Notes under the pieces: generated by a model
What the model saw: the letters and a program-made list of their open reading frames with translations, nothing else
What the model was told of the DNA's origin: nothing
The model's database searches: none
Shown here: in pieces, positions 1 to 7,912 of the stretch
How the letters are laid out: the number at the start of each line of letters is the position of its first letter
Position numbering within the stretch: position 1 is the first letter of the stretch
Translations under genes and position numbers: made by a program
Source of the DNA: Kocuria flava
GTDB lineage: Bacteria; Actinomycetota; Actinomycetes; Actinomycetales; Micrococcaceae
Length of the DNA stretch: 64,000 nt
Assembly (NCBI RefSeq): GCF_001482365.1
Contig: NZ_CP013254.1
Location: 2,852,001 to 2,916,000, forward strand
Direction of reading: 5' to 3'

Positions 1-90
1 GCCGAGGAGCACGACGCCGTCCCGGAGCCGCGCATCGGCGAGGTGCTGCGCCAGGCCCACCTCGCCGCCGGGCGCCGCCGCCGGGGCTGA
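1..90 (+). CDS. C-terminal end of an unidentified protein (partial)
   Basis: The window opens inside a reading frame whose last 29 codons end in TGA at 88-90. Third codon positions are almost all G or C, as in the neighbouring genes, and the frame ends with a basic Arg-rich tail, so it looks like a real 3' end. It is convergent with tsaC and is followed by a strong hairpin. Too little is present to name a family. Confidence 0.55.
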   Translation, partial: AEEHDAVPEPRIGEVLRQAHLAAGRRRRG

Positions 91-179
91 GGCCCGGCAC
101 GGGCCCCCGGGGCTCCCCGGACGCGCGGGCTCCGCGTGCGCCGGTCCCCGGCTGCGTCGTCTCCTGCGCCGCACCCGTC

Positions 180-212
180 GGTGCCGCCCCCGGACCGTCC
201 GGGGGCGGCACC
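180..212. terminator. Hairpin between convergent genes
   Basis: A perfect 15-bp inverted repeat (180-194 with 198-212, 3-nt loop) lies between the plus-strand partial gene and the 3' end of tsaC. There is no T-run, which is usual for actinobacterial terminators. It probably serves both strands. The rest of 91-274 holds no gene that I can support. Confidence 0.6.
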
Positions 213-274
213 GCCCCGGGGCGGTCGCCCGGGGTGGAGGCTCCGGTCCCGGCCGGTCCCCCGGCCGGAGCGGT

Positions 275-1336
275 TCAGTCCGTGCCGAGCCCCCGGGCGA
301 CCAGGCGCGCCGCCTCCTCGACCGGCAGCGGCGGCTGCGGCCCCGCCGGGGCCTGCGGACCGCGGCGGGCGCGGTCCTGGTCCACGGCCGGCGCCGGTGC
401 CCCGGCGGAGCGGGCCACGAGCGTCGCGGCGAGGTGCTGGTCCTCGGCCGCCGCGGCCGGTCCCGGCCCGCGCAGCGGCGCGGCACCCCCCGCCGGGACC
501 GTCGTCCCGGCGGGCTGCGCCGGTCCCCCGCCTGCGGGGCCGGCACCTCCCGCGCCGGTGCCGTCCGCGCCGACACCGTCCGTGCCGGGGGCGGCCGCGG
601 GCTCCGGGGCCTCCCCCGGGACGGGGTCCGCGGCGTGCGACCCGGTGCCCCCGGGCTGCGGGCCGGCGGCGGGCGGATCGCCGGCCGTCACGGCGGGCAC
701 GACCTCCCGCAGCCGCTGGAGCGGGATCGCCCCGTGGCGCACGACCACCGGGGCCTCCCCCGTGCAGTCGACGATGGTGGAGGCGACCGGGTCGGTGCCG
801 GGCTCGCCGCGCGGGCCGTCGTCGAGGTAGAGCTCGACCGACTCCCCCAGCATCGCGGCCGCCTCGTCCGCGGTGGTCGCCGCGGGCCGGCCGGTGCGGT
901 TGGCCGAGGACACGGCCAGGGGGCCGGTCTCGATCAGCAGCGCCCGCGCCACGTCGTCGTCGGGCACGCGCAGCGCGACGGTCCCCCGGGTCTCCCCCAG
1001 GTCCCAGCCCAGCGAGGGCTGCGCGTGAAGGATCAGGGTCAGCCCGCCGGGCCAGAACGCGCGCGCGAGCGCCCGGGCGTCCTCGGAGACCTCGTCGGCC
1101 AGCCCGTCGAGGACCCCGGCGTGGGCGATGAGCACGGGCGGGGGCATGGCGCGGGTGCGTCCCTTGGCGGCCAGCAGACCGGTGACCCCGCGGGCGGAGA
1201 ACGCGTCCGCGCCGATGCCGTAGACGGTGTCGGTCGGCAGCACGACACACCCGTCGGCGGCCAGGGCGCGGGCGGCGTGCTTGAGGCCGGCGGCGCGCTC
1301 GGCGACGTTGCTGCAGTCGTAGACGGTGGTGCTCAC
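275..1336 (-). CDS. tsaC: L-threonylcarbamoyladenylate synthase (Sua5/YrdC/TsaC family) with a long Pro/Ala-rich tail
   Basis: It should make threonylcarbamoyl-AMP from threonine, bicarbonate and ATP, the first step of N6-threonylcarbamoyladenosine (t6A) synthesis in ANN-decoding tRNAs. The YrdC fold fills about residues 10-205: an LPTDTVYGIG motif near residue 32 and an SSANRTG motif near residue 145 are visible. The GTG start overlaps the prmC stop (GTGA), which fixes it and suggests translational coupling; prmC-tsaC order is common in actinobacteria. The odd part is the last ~145 residues, almost entirely Ala, Pro, Gly and Asp, ending in a short amphipathic-looking segment (PVEEAARLVARGLGTD). 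It does not resemble the Sua5 C-terminal domain and is probably disordered. The catalytic-domain call is firm; the tail's role is unknown. Confidence 0.88.
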   Translation of the reverse strand: MSTTVYDCSNVAERAAGLKHAARALAADGCVVLPTDTVYGIGADAFSARGVTGLLAAKGRTRAMPPPVLIAHAGVLDGLADEVSEDARALARAFWPGGLTLILHAQPSLGWDLGETRGTVALRVPDDDVARALLIETGPLAVSSANRTGRPAATTADEAAAMLGESVELYLDDGPRGEPGTDPVASTIVDCTGEAPVVVRHGAIPLQRLREVVPAVTAGDPPAAGPQPGGTGSHAADPVPGEAPEPAAAPGTDGVGADGTGAGGAGPAGGGPAQPAGTTVPAGGAAPLRGPGPAAAAEDQHLAATLVARSAGAPAPAVDQDRARRGPQAPAGPQPPLPVEEAARLVARGLGTD

Positions 1337-2220
1337 GGGCTCATTCTCCCATCCGTTGCGGCGTCCGGGCGGCGCCCGGCGGTGGCACGGTCGCGGCCGG
1401 TCAGGTCCTGGTGGCCGGTGACCCCGGTGAACCCGGCCCCGGTGAGGATCCGGGCGACGGCCCCGGCCTGGACCTCGGCGTGCTCCATCACGAAGTACCC
1501 GCCGGGGCGCAGCAGCCGCACCGCGGAGGCCACGGCCGCGCGCGGGAGCTCGAGCCCGTCCTCCCCGCCCCCGTACAGGGCCAGGGCGGGGTCGTGCTCG
1601 CGGGCCTCGGGCTCCCGGGGCACGGCCCCGGCGGGGATGTAGGGCGGGTTGGAGACGACGACGTCGCAGCGGCCGGCGAGCTCCGGGAAGGCCGTGCGCA
1701 GGTCCCCGCGCACGAGCTCGGCGCGGCTGCCGCGCAGGTTCTCGGCGGCCCACGCGTGGGCGGACCCGGACAGCTCGACGGCGTGCACCCGGGCCTGCGG
1801 GACCTCGTGGGCGACCGAGGCGGCGATCGCCCCGGAGCCGGTGCCCAGGTCCACGACCCGCGGACGGTGCACCCCCTCGGCGAGCCGGCGGCGCAGCTCG
1901 TCCACGACCGCCTGGACGACGACCTCGGTCTCGGGACGGGGCACGAACACGCCCGGGCCCACGGCCAGGCTCAGGTAGCGGAAGTGGGCGACCCCCGTGA
2001 GGTGCTGCAGGGGGACGCGGCGGGCGCGCTGGGCGACGAGCTCGGCGTAGCCCGCCGGCTCGTCGGCGCCGATCACGGCGCGCGCCTCGACCTCGCCCCG
2101 CGACAGGCCCAGGAGGTGCCCGGCCAGCAGCAGCGCGTCCGTGCGGGCGGACTCGACGCCCGCCTCGGCGAGGACCTGCTCCGCCCAGCGCACGGCCTGG
2201 CCCAGCGACCTGCTCACCAC
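1333..2220 (-). CDS. prmC: Peptide chain release factor N5-glutamine methyltransferase
   Basis: This is a 295-residue SAM-dependent methyltransferase that methylates the glutamine of the GGQ motif in release factors RF1 and RF2. The signature NPPY motif (SNPPYIP, near residue 190) and the SAM-binding DLGTGSGAIA motif (near residue 120) are present, after the usual N-terminal helical PrmC domain. It starts at one of two adjacent GTG codons 10-13 bases after prfA, encoding its RF1 substrate, and its stop overlaps the tsaC start. The order prfA-prmC-tsaC matches the standard arrangement, so family and role are secure. Confidence 0.95.
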   Translation of the reverse strand: MVSRSLGQAVRWAEQVLAEAGVESARTDALLLAGHLLGLSRGEVEARAVIGADEPAGYAELVAQRARRVPLQHLTGVAHFRYLSLAVGPGVFVPRPETEVVVQAVVDELRRRLAEGVHRPRVVDLGTGSGAIAASVAHEVPQARVHAVELSGSAHAWAAENLRGSRAELVRGDLRTAFPELAGRCDVVVSNPPYIPAGAVPREPEAREHDPALALYGGGEDGLELPRAAVASAVRLLRPGGYFVMEHAEVQAGAVARILTGAGFTGVTGHQDLTGRDRATAGRRPDAATDGRMSP

Positions 2221-2230
2221 CGTCCCCCGC

Positions 2231-3313
2231 TCAGCCCGACTGCCGGCCGAGGGCCTCGAGCCGGACCTTCTCGTCCAGCTCGATCGCCGAGCGCACCACG
2301 GGCTCGAGGTCCCCGGCCATCACATGGTCGAGGTTGTAGGCCTTGTAGCCGGTGCGGTGGTCGTTGATCCGGTTCTCGGGGAAGTTGTAGGTGCGGATCC
2401 GCTCGGAGCGGTCCATGGTGCGCACCTGGGAGCGGCGGGCGGCGGCGTTCTCGGCGTCGAGCTGCTCCTGCTGGTGGGCGAGCAGGCGGGCGCGCAGCAC
2501 GCGCATCGCGGCCTCCCGGTTCTGCAGCTGCGACTTCTCGTTCTGCATGGCCACCACGATCCCCGTGGGCAGGTGGGTGATGCGCACGGCCGAGTCCGTG
2601 GTGTTCACGGACTGCCCGCCGGGGCCCGAGGAGCGGTAGACGTCGATCTTCAGGTCGTTCTGGCTGATCTCGACCTCCTCGGGCTCGTCCACCTCGGGGA
2701 AGACGAGCACGCCCGCGGCCGAGGTGTGGATCCGGCCCTGCGACTCGGTGACCGGCACCCGCTGGACGCGGTGCACGCCACCCTCGTACTTCAGCCGCGC
2801 CCACACGCCCTCGGCCGGGTCCGTGGCGGAGGACTTCACGGCGAGCTGGACGTCCTTGTAGCCGCCGAGGTCGGACTCGGTCGCGGAGATGATCTCCGTC
2901 TTCCAGCCGCGGGACTCGGCGTACTTGACGTACATCCGCAGCAGGTCCCCGGCGAACAGGGCGGACTCGTCGCCGCCCTCCCCCGCCTTGACCTCGAGGA
3001 TCACGTTGCGCCCGTCGTCCGGGTCCCGCGGGATCAGCAGCCGGCGCAGCTTCTCCCGGGCCTCGTCGAGCTGGGCCTCGAGCGCGGGGATCTCCTCGGC
3101 GAACTCGGGCTCCTCGGCGGCGAGCTCGCGGGCGGCGCCGAGGTCCTCCTCGAGGCGCCCGACGCGCCGGTGGGCCTCGAGCACGCCGTTGAGCTCGGCG
3201 TAGCGGCGCCCGAGCCGCCGCGCCCGCCCCTGGTCGGCGTGGACCGCGGGGTCGGCCAGCTGCTGCTGGAGCTCGGCGTGCTCGTCGAGCAGGGACTGGA
3301 TGGGGTCCTGCAT
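2231..3313 (-). CDS. prfA: Peptide chain release factor 1
   Basis: RF1 reads UAA and UAG in the ribosomal A site and triggers peptide release. At 360 residues it has normal length. The stop-codon-reading tripeptide is PVT at 187-189 (RF1 type, in contrast to the SPF of RF2 encoded at 41142-42263), and the GGQ catalytic loop is at 232-234. The ATG start is supported by an AGGAGG Shine-Dalgarno about 8 bases upstream. It follows rho after a strong hairpin, so it may be expressed partly by read-through and partly from its own signal. Confidence 0.97.
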   Translation of the reverse strand: MQDPIQSLLDEHAELQQQLADPAVHADQGRARRLGRRYAELNGVLEAHRRVGRLEEDLGAARELAAEEPEFAEEIPALEAQLDEAREKLRRLLIPRDPDDGRNVILEVKAGEGGDESALFAGDLLRMYVKYAESRGWKTEIISATESDLGGYKDVQLAVKSSATDPAEGVWARLKYEGGVHRVQRVPVTESQGRIHTSAAGVLVFPEVDEPEEVEISQNDLKIDVYRSSGPGGQSVNTTDSAVRITHLPTGIVVAMQNEKSQLQNREAAMRVLRARLLAHQQEQLDAENAAARRSQVRTMDRSERIRTYNFPENRINDHRTGYKAYNLDHVMAGDLEPVVRSAIELDEKVRLEALGRQSG

Positions 3314-3377
3314 GGGACGCTCCTCCTGGGGGACGCGACGGGTGGGGCCGGGACCGGCGGGGTCCCGGCACGACGAC

Positions 3378-3421
3378 GCCGCCGCGGCCCCGTCCGGCTT
3401 CCCGGGCGGGGCCGCGGCGGC
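3378..3421 (-). terminator. Hairpin after rho
   Basis: Ten bases beyond the rho stop there is an inverted repeat with 15 perfect base pairs (3378-3392 with 3407-3421) whose loop can pair further (CCGG-CTTC-CCGG). It has no T-run. It probably terminates or attenuates the rho transcript before prfA. Confidence 0.6.
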
Positions 3422-3430
3422 GGCGGGGTG

Positions 3431-5416
3431 CTAGCGGTCGTTCTCGGCCTTGACCGACAGCGTGGTCTTCTGGACCTGCAGCAGGAACTCGGTGTTGGAC
3501 TGGGTGTCCCGCAGCTTGTTCGTGAGCAGCTCGAGGGCCTGCTGCTGGTCGAGCCCGGAGAGGACGCGGCGCAGCTTCCACATGATCTTGATCTCCTCCG
3601 GCGACAGGAGGTTCTCCTCGCGGCGGGTGCCCGAGGAGTTGACGTCCACGGCCGGGTAGATCCGCTTGTCCGCGAGCGAGCGGGACAGGCGCAGCTCCAT
3701 GTTGCCGGTGCCCTTGAACTCCTCGAAGATGACCTCGTCCATCTTGGACCCGGTCTCCACGAGCGCGGTCGCGAGGATGGTCAGCGAGCCGCCGTTCTCG
3801 ATGTTGCGCGCCGCGCCGAAGAACTTCTTCGGCGGGTACAGCGCCGCGGAGTCCACGCCGCCGGAGAGGATCCGGCCGGAGGCCGGGGCGGAGAGGTTGT
3901 AGGCCCGGCCCAGGCGGGTCATGGAGTCCAGGAGCACGACGACGTCCATGCCCATCTCCACGAGGCGCTTGGCGCGCTCGATCGCGAGCTCGGCGACCGT
4001 GGTGTGGTCGTCGGCGGGGCGGTCGAAGGTCGAGGCGATGACCTCGCCCTTGACGGTGCGCTGCATGTCCGTGACCTCCTCGGGGCGCTCGTCGACGAGC
4101 ACCATCATGAGGTGGACCTCGGGGTTGTTCGTGGTGATCGCGTTGGCGATCGACTGCAGCATGAGGGTCTTGCCGGCCTTCGGCGGGGAGACGATCAGGC
4201 CGCGCTGGCCCTTGCCGATCGGGGCCACGAGGTCGACCACGCGCGGGCCGATCTTCTTGGGCTCGGTCTCCAGGCGCAGCCGCTCCTGCGGGTAGAGCGG
4301 GATCAGCTTCCCGAAGTCGACCCGGTCCTTGTTCTCCTCGGGCGTGCGGCCGTTGACCGTGGTCAGCTGCACGAGCGCGTTGAACTTCTGCCGGGAGCTG
4401 TTCTGCTGCTCGCCCTCGCGAGGGGCGCGGATCGCGCCGACGACGGCGTCGCCCTTGCGCAGGTTGTGCTTCTTGACCTGGGCGAGGCTGACGTAGACGT
4501 CGTTGGGGCCCGGCAGGTACCCGGAGGTGCGCACGAACGCGTAGTTGTCGAGCACGTCCAGGATGCCGGCCACGGGCAGCAGGACGTCGTCCTCGGTCAG
4601 CTCGGTGTCGTCCACCTCCGGGCCGCTGCCGCGGCCGCGGCGGTTGCGGCGCTCGTTGCGCTCGGCGCGGTCGTTGCGCTCGGCGCGCTCGTTGCGGTTG
4701 CGGTTGCGCCGGCTGCGGCGGCTGCCGCCCTCGCCGTCCTGGCCACCCTTGTCCTGGCGGGCGTCCTGGCCCTTGGCGCGCTGCTGGCCGCCCTGCTGGT
4801 CCTGCCCGCCCTTGTCCTGGCGCCCGCCCTGCTGGTCCTGGCCGCCCTTGTCCTGGCGCCCGCCCTGCTGGTCCTGGCCGTTCTGGCCGCGGCCGCGGCC
4901 GCGGCCGCGCCCGCGGCCGCCGTCCTGGTCGCCGCCGGAGCGGTCCTCGCCGCCGCGCGGCCCCTGGGCGCCGTCCTCGGCCTGCTCGCCGCGGGTCTCG
5001 GCCTGCCCGTCCGGGGCCTCCTGCGGGGTGCGCTCGGCCGGGGCCTCGGGCGCCCCGGCGGCGACGACGCCGTCGCTGCCGACCCTGCGGGAGCGCGAGC
5101 GGCGGGCGGGCTGCTCGGCGGCCGGGGCGGTCTCCGCGGGGGCGTCGGCGCGGGGCTCGGTCTTCTCCGCGGTCTTCTCGACGGTGCGGGCGATCTTCTC
5201 CTCGACCGCCTTGTCCCGGTCGGCGACCGCGCCGCCGCGCTGGTGGGCCGCGATGGCGTCCACCAGCAGCGACTTGCGCATCCGGCGGGCGCCGGTGATG
5301 CCCAGCTGGGAGGCCAGGGCCTGCAGCTGCGCGAGCTTCAGCGCGGACAGCCCGGCGCTGCGCGGATCGGCGGTGGTCTCGTCCGTACCCGTGGAAAGGT
5401 CGGTGGTCTCGGTCAC
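3431..5416 (-). CDS. rho: Transcription termination factor Rho with large insert
   Basis: Hexameric RNA-dependent ATPase that terminates transcription. At 661 residues it is much longer than the ~420-residue E. coli protein. The N-terminal Rho_N helical part is at about 22-60. A low-complexity insert follows to about 270, with Gln/Asp/Gly and then Arg/Asn/Glu repeats. After that come the cold-shock-like RNA-binding domain and the ATPase core with a PPKAGKT P-loop near residue 412 and the VVLLDSMTRLGRA Walker B/Q-loop region. GTG start with AGAAGGA about 6-7 bases upstream. Actinobacterial Rho proteins (Micrococcus, Streptomyces, Mycobacterium) are known for such basic inserts, which increase RNA binding. 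A 320-nt leader precedes the gene. Confidence 0.96.
   Translation of the reverse strand: MTETTDLSTGTDETTADPRSAGLSALKLAQLQALASQLGITGARRMRKSLLVDAIAAHQRGGAVADRDKAVEEKIARTVEKTAEKTEPRADAPAETAPAAEQPARRSRSRRVGSDGVVAAGAPEAPAERTPQEAPDGQAETRGEQAEDGAQGPRGGEDRSGGDQDGGRGRGRGRGRGQNGQDQQGGRQDKGGQDQQGGRQDKGGQDQQGGQQRAKGQDARQDKGGQDGEGGSRRSRRNRNRNERAERNDRAERNERRNRRGRGSGPEVDDTELTEDDVLLPVAGILDVLDNYAFVRTSGYLPGPNDVYVSLAQVKKHNLRKGDAVVGAIRAPREGEQQNSSRQKFNALVQLTTVNGRTPEENKDRVDFGKLIPLYPQERLRLETEPKKIGPRVVDLVAPIGKGQRGLIVSPPKAGKTLMLQSIANAITTNNPEVHLMMVLVDERPEEVTDMQRTVKGEVIASTFDRPADDHTTVAELAIERAKRLVEMGMDVVVLLDSMTRLGRAYNLSAPASGRILSGGVDSAALYPPKKFFGAARNIENGGSLTILATALVETGSKMDEVIFEEFKGTGNMELRLSRSLADKRIYPAVDVNSSGTRREENLLSPEEIKIMWKLRRVLSGLDQQQALELLTNKLRDTQSNTEFLLQVQKTTLSVKAENDR
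4781..4890 (-). repeat. 36-nt tandem repeat inside rho
   Basis: Within the Rho insert the 12-residue unit GGQDQQGGRQDK is repeated about two and a half times, mirrored by a near-identical 36-nt DNA repeat (CTTGTCCTGGCGCCCGCC begins one unit on the plus strand). Such runs commonly vary in copy number between strains and make long open frames on the opposite strand. Confidence 0.75.
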
Positions 5417-5736
5417 GAAGTGTCCTTCTCCCTCGGTGGGGGGTCCGTGGATCTCAGAGTCCAGGACCGTGGATGGGGTTCCCGGCGGGCCGCGAGAGCG
5501 GGCCGCCTGCGGCGCGGCGCACGGGGGCGCGGCGGCCTGGGCGAGCAGGTGGCACCCGGAGGATGCGGTGCACGACCGGTCGTGGTGCGGGCCGGAGGTG
5601 CCGGCGGCAGCGAGGAATCCGCTGTCGCCGGGAGGTCACCGGAAGTCCGGGGTGCGGAGACGAGGTGGGCCGGTCATCTGCCCGGGGCGAGGCCCCTCGG
5701 GATGCCCGCCGTCCTCGCCGCGCGGTGCGCGGCCTC
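5417..5736 (-). other. Long rho leader / intergenic region
   Basis: These 320 bases separate thrB from rho, both on the minus strand. I see no convincing coding frame and no clear -10 element. The RNA copy would be C-rich and unusually long for this compact window. Rho is autoregulated through its leader in other bacteria, so this may be a Rho-utilisation leader; that is inference. Confidence 0.4.
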
Positions 5737-6699
5737 CTACCCCTGGATCTGCTGCGGGTGCTCCTCCAGCTTAGCACCCTGCCCGTCGACGCGCAGGCGC
5801 AGGACACGCCACGCGACGGAGCCGGCGTCGGGGGCCGTCAGCTCGGCCACCGCCCGCTCCGCCTCCGCGGCCGCACCGGTCCCGGCGGCGAGCACCAGCA
5901 CGGTGGGCCCGGCCCCGGAGACGACGGCGGGCAGCCCCCGCTCGCGCAGACCTTGGACGAGCCGTGCGCTGGGCGGCATCGCGGCCGCCCGGTAGGGCTG
6001 GTGGAGACGGTCCTCGGTGGCGGGCAGCAGCAGCTCGGGGCGGCGGGTCATCGCCTCCACGAGCAGGGCGGCGCGACCGGCGTTGACGGCCGCGTCGTGG
6101 TGCGGGACCTGTGCCGGCAGCAGCGACCGGGCCAGCCGGGTGGGGACCTCGTAGTCGGGGATCGCGACGACCGGCACGACGTCCTCGTGCACGGCCACGG
6201 GGGCGCTGGACCACCCCTCGCCGTCGGCCCACGAGATGACGAGCCCGCCGTAGAGGGAGGGGGCCACGTTGTCCGGGTGGCCCTCCATGGCCGCGGCCAC
6301 CTGCAGCACCCGCCGCGGCCCGAGGGCGCGCTCCGGCGGCAGCAGGGCCTCGGCGGCGAGCACGCCGGCGACGACGGCGGAGGCGCTCGAGCCCATGCCG
6401 CGCCCGTGCGGGATGCGGTTGCGGGCCTCCAGGCGCAGCCCCGGCATCTCCTCGACCCCGGCCGCCCGGAAGGCGGCCCGCATCGCCCGCACCACGAGGT
6501 GCCCGGCGTCGCGCGGCACGGCCTCGGAGCCCTCGCCGTGCAGCGCGAACTCGAGGCCGCCCTCGAGCACGGTCACGGCGAGCTCGTCGTGGTGGGCCAG
6601 CGCCAGGCCGAGGCTGTCGTAGCCCGGACCCACGTTGCCCGTGGAGGCCGGCACGGTCACCGCGACCCGCCGGCCGATCTCGAACAGCTCCGAGCCCAT
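5737..6699 (-). CDS. thrB: Homoserine kinase
   Basis: GHMP-family kinase that phosphorylates L-homoserine with ATP to give O-phosphohomoserine, the substrate of ThrC. It has 320 residues, with the GHMP ATP-binding motif (PHGRGMGSSASA, near residue 97) and the N-terminal VPASTGNVGPGYDSLG motif. The ATG start lies 7 bases after the thrC stop, so it is the last gene of the hom-thrC-thrB operon. A long leader and rho follow on the same strand. Confidence 0.95.
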   Translation of the reverse strand: MGSELFEIGRRVAVTVPASTGNVGPGYDSLGLALAHHDELAVTVLEGGLEFALHGEGSEAVPRDAGHLVVRAMRAAFRAAGVEEMPGLRLEARNRIPHGRGMGSSASAVVAGVLAAEALLPPERALGPRRVLQVAAAMEGHPDNVAPSLYGGLVISWADGEGWSSAPVAVHEDVVPVVAIPDYEVPTRLARSLLPAQVPHHDAAVNAGRAALLVEAMTRRPELLLPATEDRLHQPYRAAAMPPSARLVQGLRERGLPAVVSGAGPTVLVLAAGTGAAAEAERAVAELTAPDAGSVAWRVLRLRVDGQGAKLEEHPQQIQG

Positions 6700-6706
6700 G
6701 CCCTGC

Positions 6707-7816
6707 CTACTCCAGGCCGAGGGCGTCGGCGACGGAGACCACGTCGAAGGGCACGCGGCGCGGCTCGACGAGGGAGGGGTCCTCCCGCTCGGCGGCCTTG
6801 ATCGCCCACTGCGGGTCCTTGAGGCCGTGGCCGGTCACGGTGATCACGACCGTCTGCCCGGCCGCCAGCTCCCCCGCGGCGTGCTTCTGCAGCACCCCGG
6901 CCACGCCCGCGGCCGAGCCCGGCTCCACGAACACGCCCTCCTTCGCGGAGAGCCAGCGGTGGGCGGTGAGGATCTCGTCGTCGGAGACCGCCCCGATGAG
7001 CCCGCCGGACTCCTCGCGCGCGGCGACGGCGGAGTCCCACGAGGCCGGGTTGCCGATCCGGATGGCCGTGGCGATGGTGTCCGGCTCGGTCACCGGGTGC
7101 CCCAGCACCAGCGGCGCGGCACCCTCGGCCTGGAAGCCCCACATCACCGGCAGCCGCGTCGACACGGCGGGCAGCTCCTCGCCGGAGGGCGCGGTCCACG
7201 GGCGGGCGTACTCCTGGTAGCCCTTCCAGTACGCCGTGATGTTGCCCGCGTTGCCCACGGGCAGCACGTGCAGGTCGGGGGCGTCGCCGAGGGTGTCCAC
7301 GACCTCGAAGGCCGCGGTCTTCTGCCCCTCGATGCGGTAGGGGTTCACGGAGTTCACGAGGAAGACCGGGTAGGACTCGGCGAGCTTGCGCGCGACCTCG
7401 AGGCAGTTGTCGAAGTTGCCGTCCACCTGGATGATGTCCGCGCCGTGGGCCACGGCCTGGGAGAGCTTGCCCATCGCGATCCGGCCCTCGGGCACGAGCA
7501 CCGCGCACGTGAGACCGGCCTGCTTCGCGTAGGCGGCCGCGGAGGCGGAGGTGTTGCCGGTCGACGCGCACACGACCGCCTCGGCGCCCTCCTCCTTGGC
7601 CTTGGTGATGGCCATGGTCATCCCGCGGTCCTTGAAGGAGCCGGTGGGGTTCATCCCCTCGAACTTCAGCCAGACCGTGCAGCCGGTCAGCTCGGAGAGG
7701 GCCCGGGCCCGGATCAGCGGGGTCCCGCCCTCCCCCATCGTGACGACGTCGGTCGACTCCGTGACCGGCAGCCGGTCGCGGTACTCGTTGATGACGCCCT
7801 GCCAGACGTGTGCCAT
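6707..7816 (-). CDS. thrC: Threonine synthase
   Basis: PLP enzyme converting O-phosphohomoserine to threonine. At 369 residues it belongs to the short class found in actinobacteria. The PLP-binding lysine is Lys62 in the motif NPTGSFKDRG, and a glycine-rich phosphate-binding loop (GNAGN) is visible near residue 190. The ATG start is 97 bases downstream of hom and is preceded by a GGAGAG element. It is the middle gene of hom-thrC-thrB. Confidence 0.96.
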   Translation of the reverse strand: MAHVWQGVINEYRDRLPVTESTDVVTMGEGGTPLIRARALSELTGCTVWLKFEGMNPTGSFKDRGMTMAITKAKEEGAEAVVCASTGNTSASAAAYAKQAGLTCAVLVPEGRIAMGKLSQAVAHGADIIQVDGNFDNCLEVARKLAESYPVFLVNSVNPYRIEGQKTAAFEVVDTLGDAPDLHVLPVGNAGNITAYWKGYQEYARPWTAPSGEELPAVSTRLPVMWGFQAEGAAPLVLGHPVTEPDTIATAIRIGNPASWDSAVAAREESGGLIGAVSDDEILTAHRWLSAKEGVFVEPGSAAGVAGVLQKHAAGELAAGQTVVITVTGHGLKDPQWAIKAAEREDPSLVEPRRVPFDVVSVADALGLE

Positions 7817-7912
7817 GTGCTCGAACTCTCCTGTGGGCTGCTGCGGATGGGACGGGGCGGTCCGGCCGGCGGCGGGCCGGGCCGCGGGCGCCGGGCGGAC
7901 CGGCGCGGGTGC

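Noticed and set aside
4741..4890. CRISPR-like array from the regular 36-nt repeats
   Set aside because: The repeats are contiguous, in frame, and encode the Rho insert; there are no spacers.
2141..5995. A 1284-codon plus-strand open frame opposite rho, prfA and thrB
   Set aside because: It lies fully antisense to strongly conserved genes, its protein is low-complexity (Leu/Gly/Ala/Val runs), and such long antisense frames are expected at this GC content.
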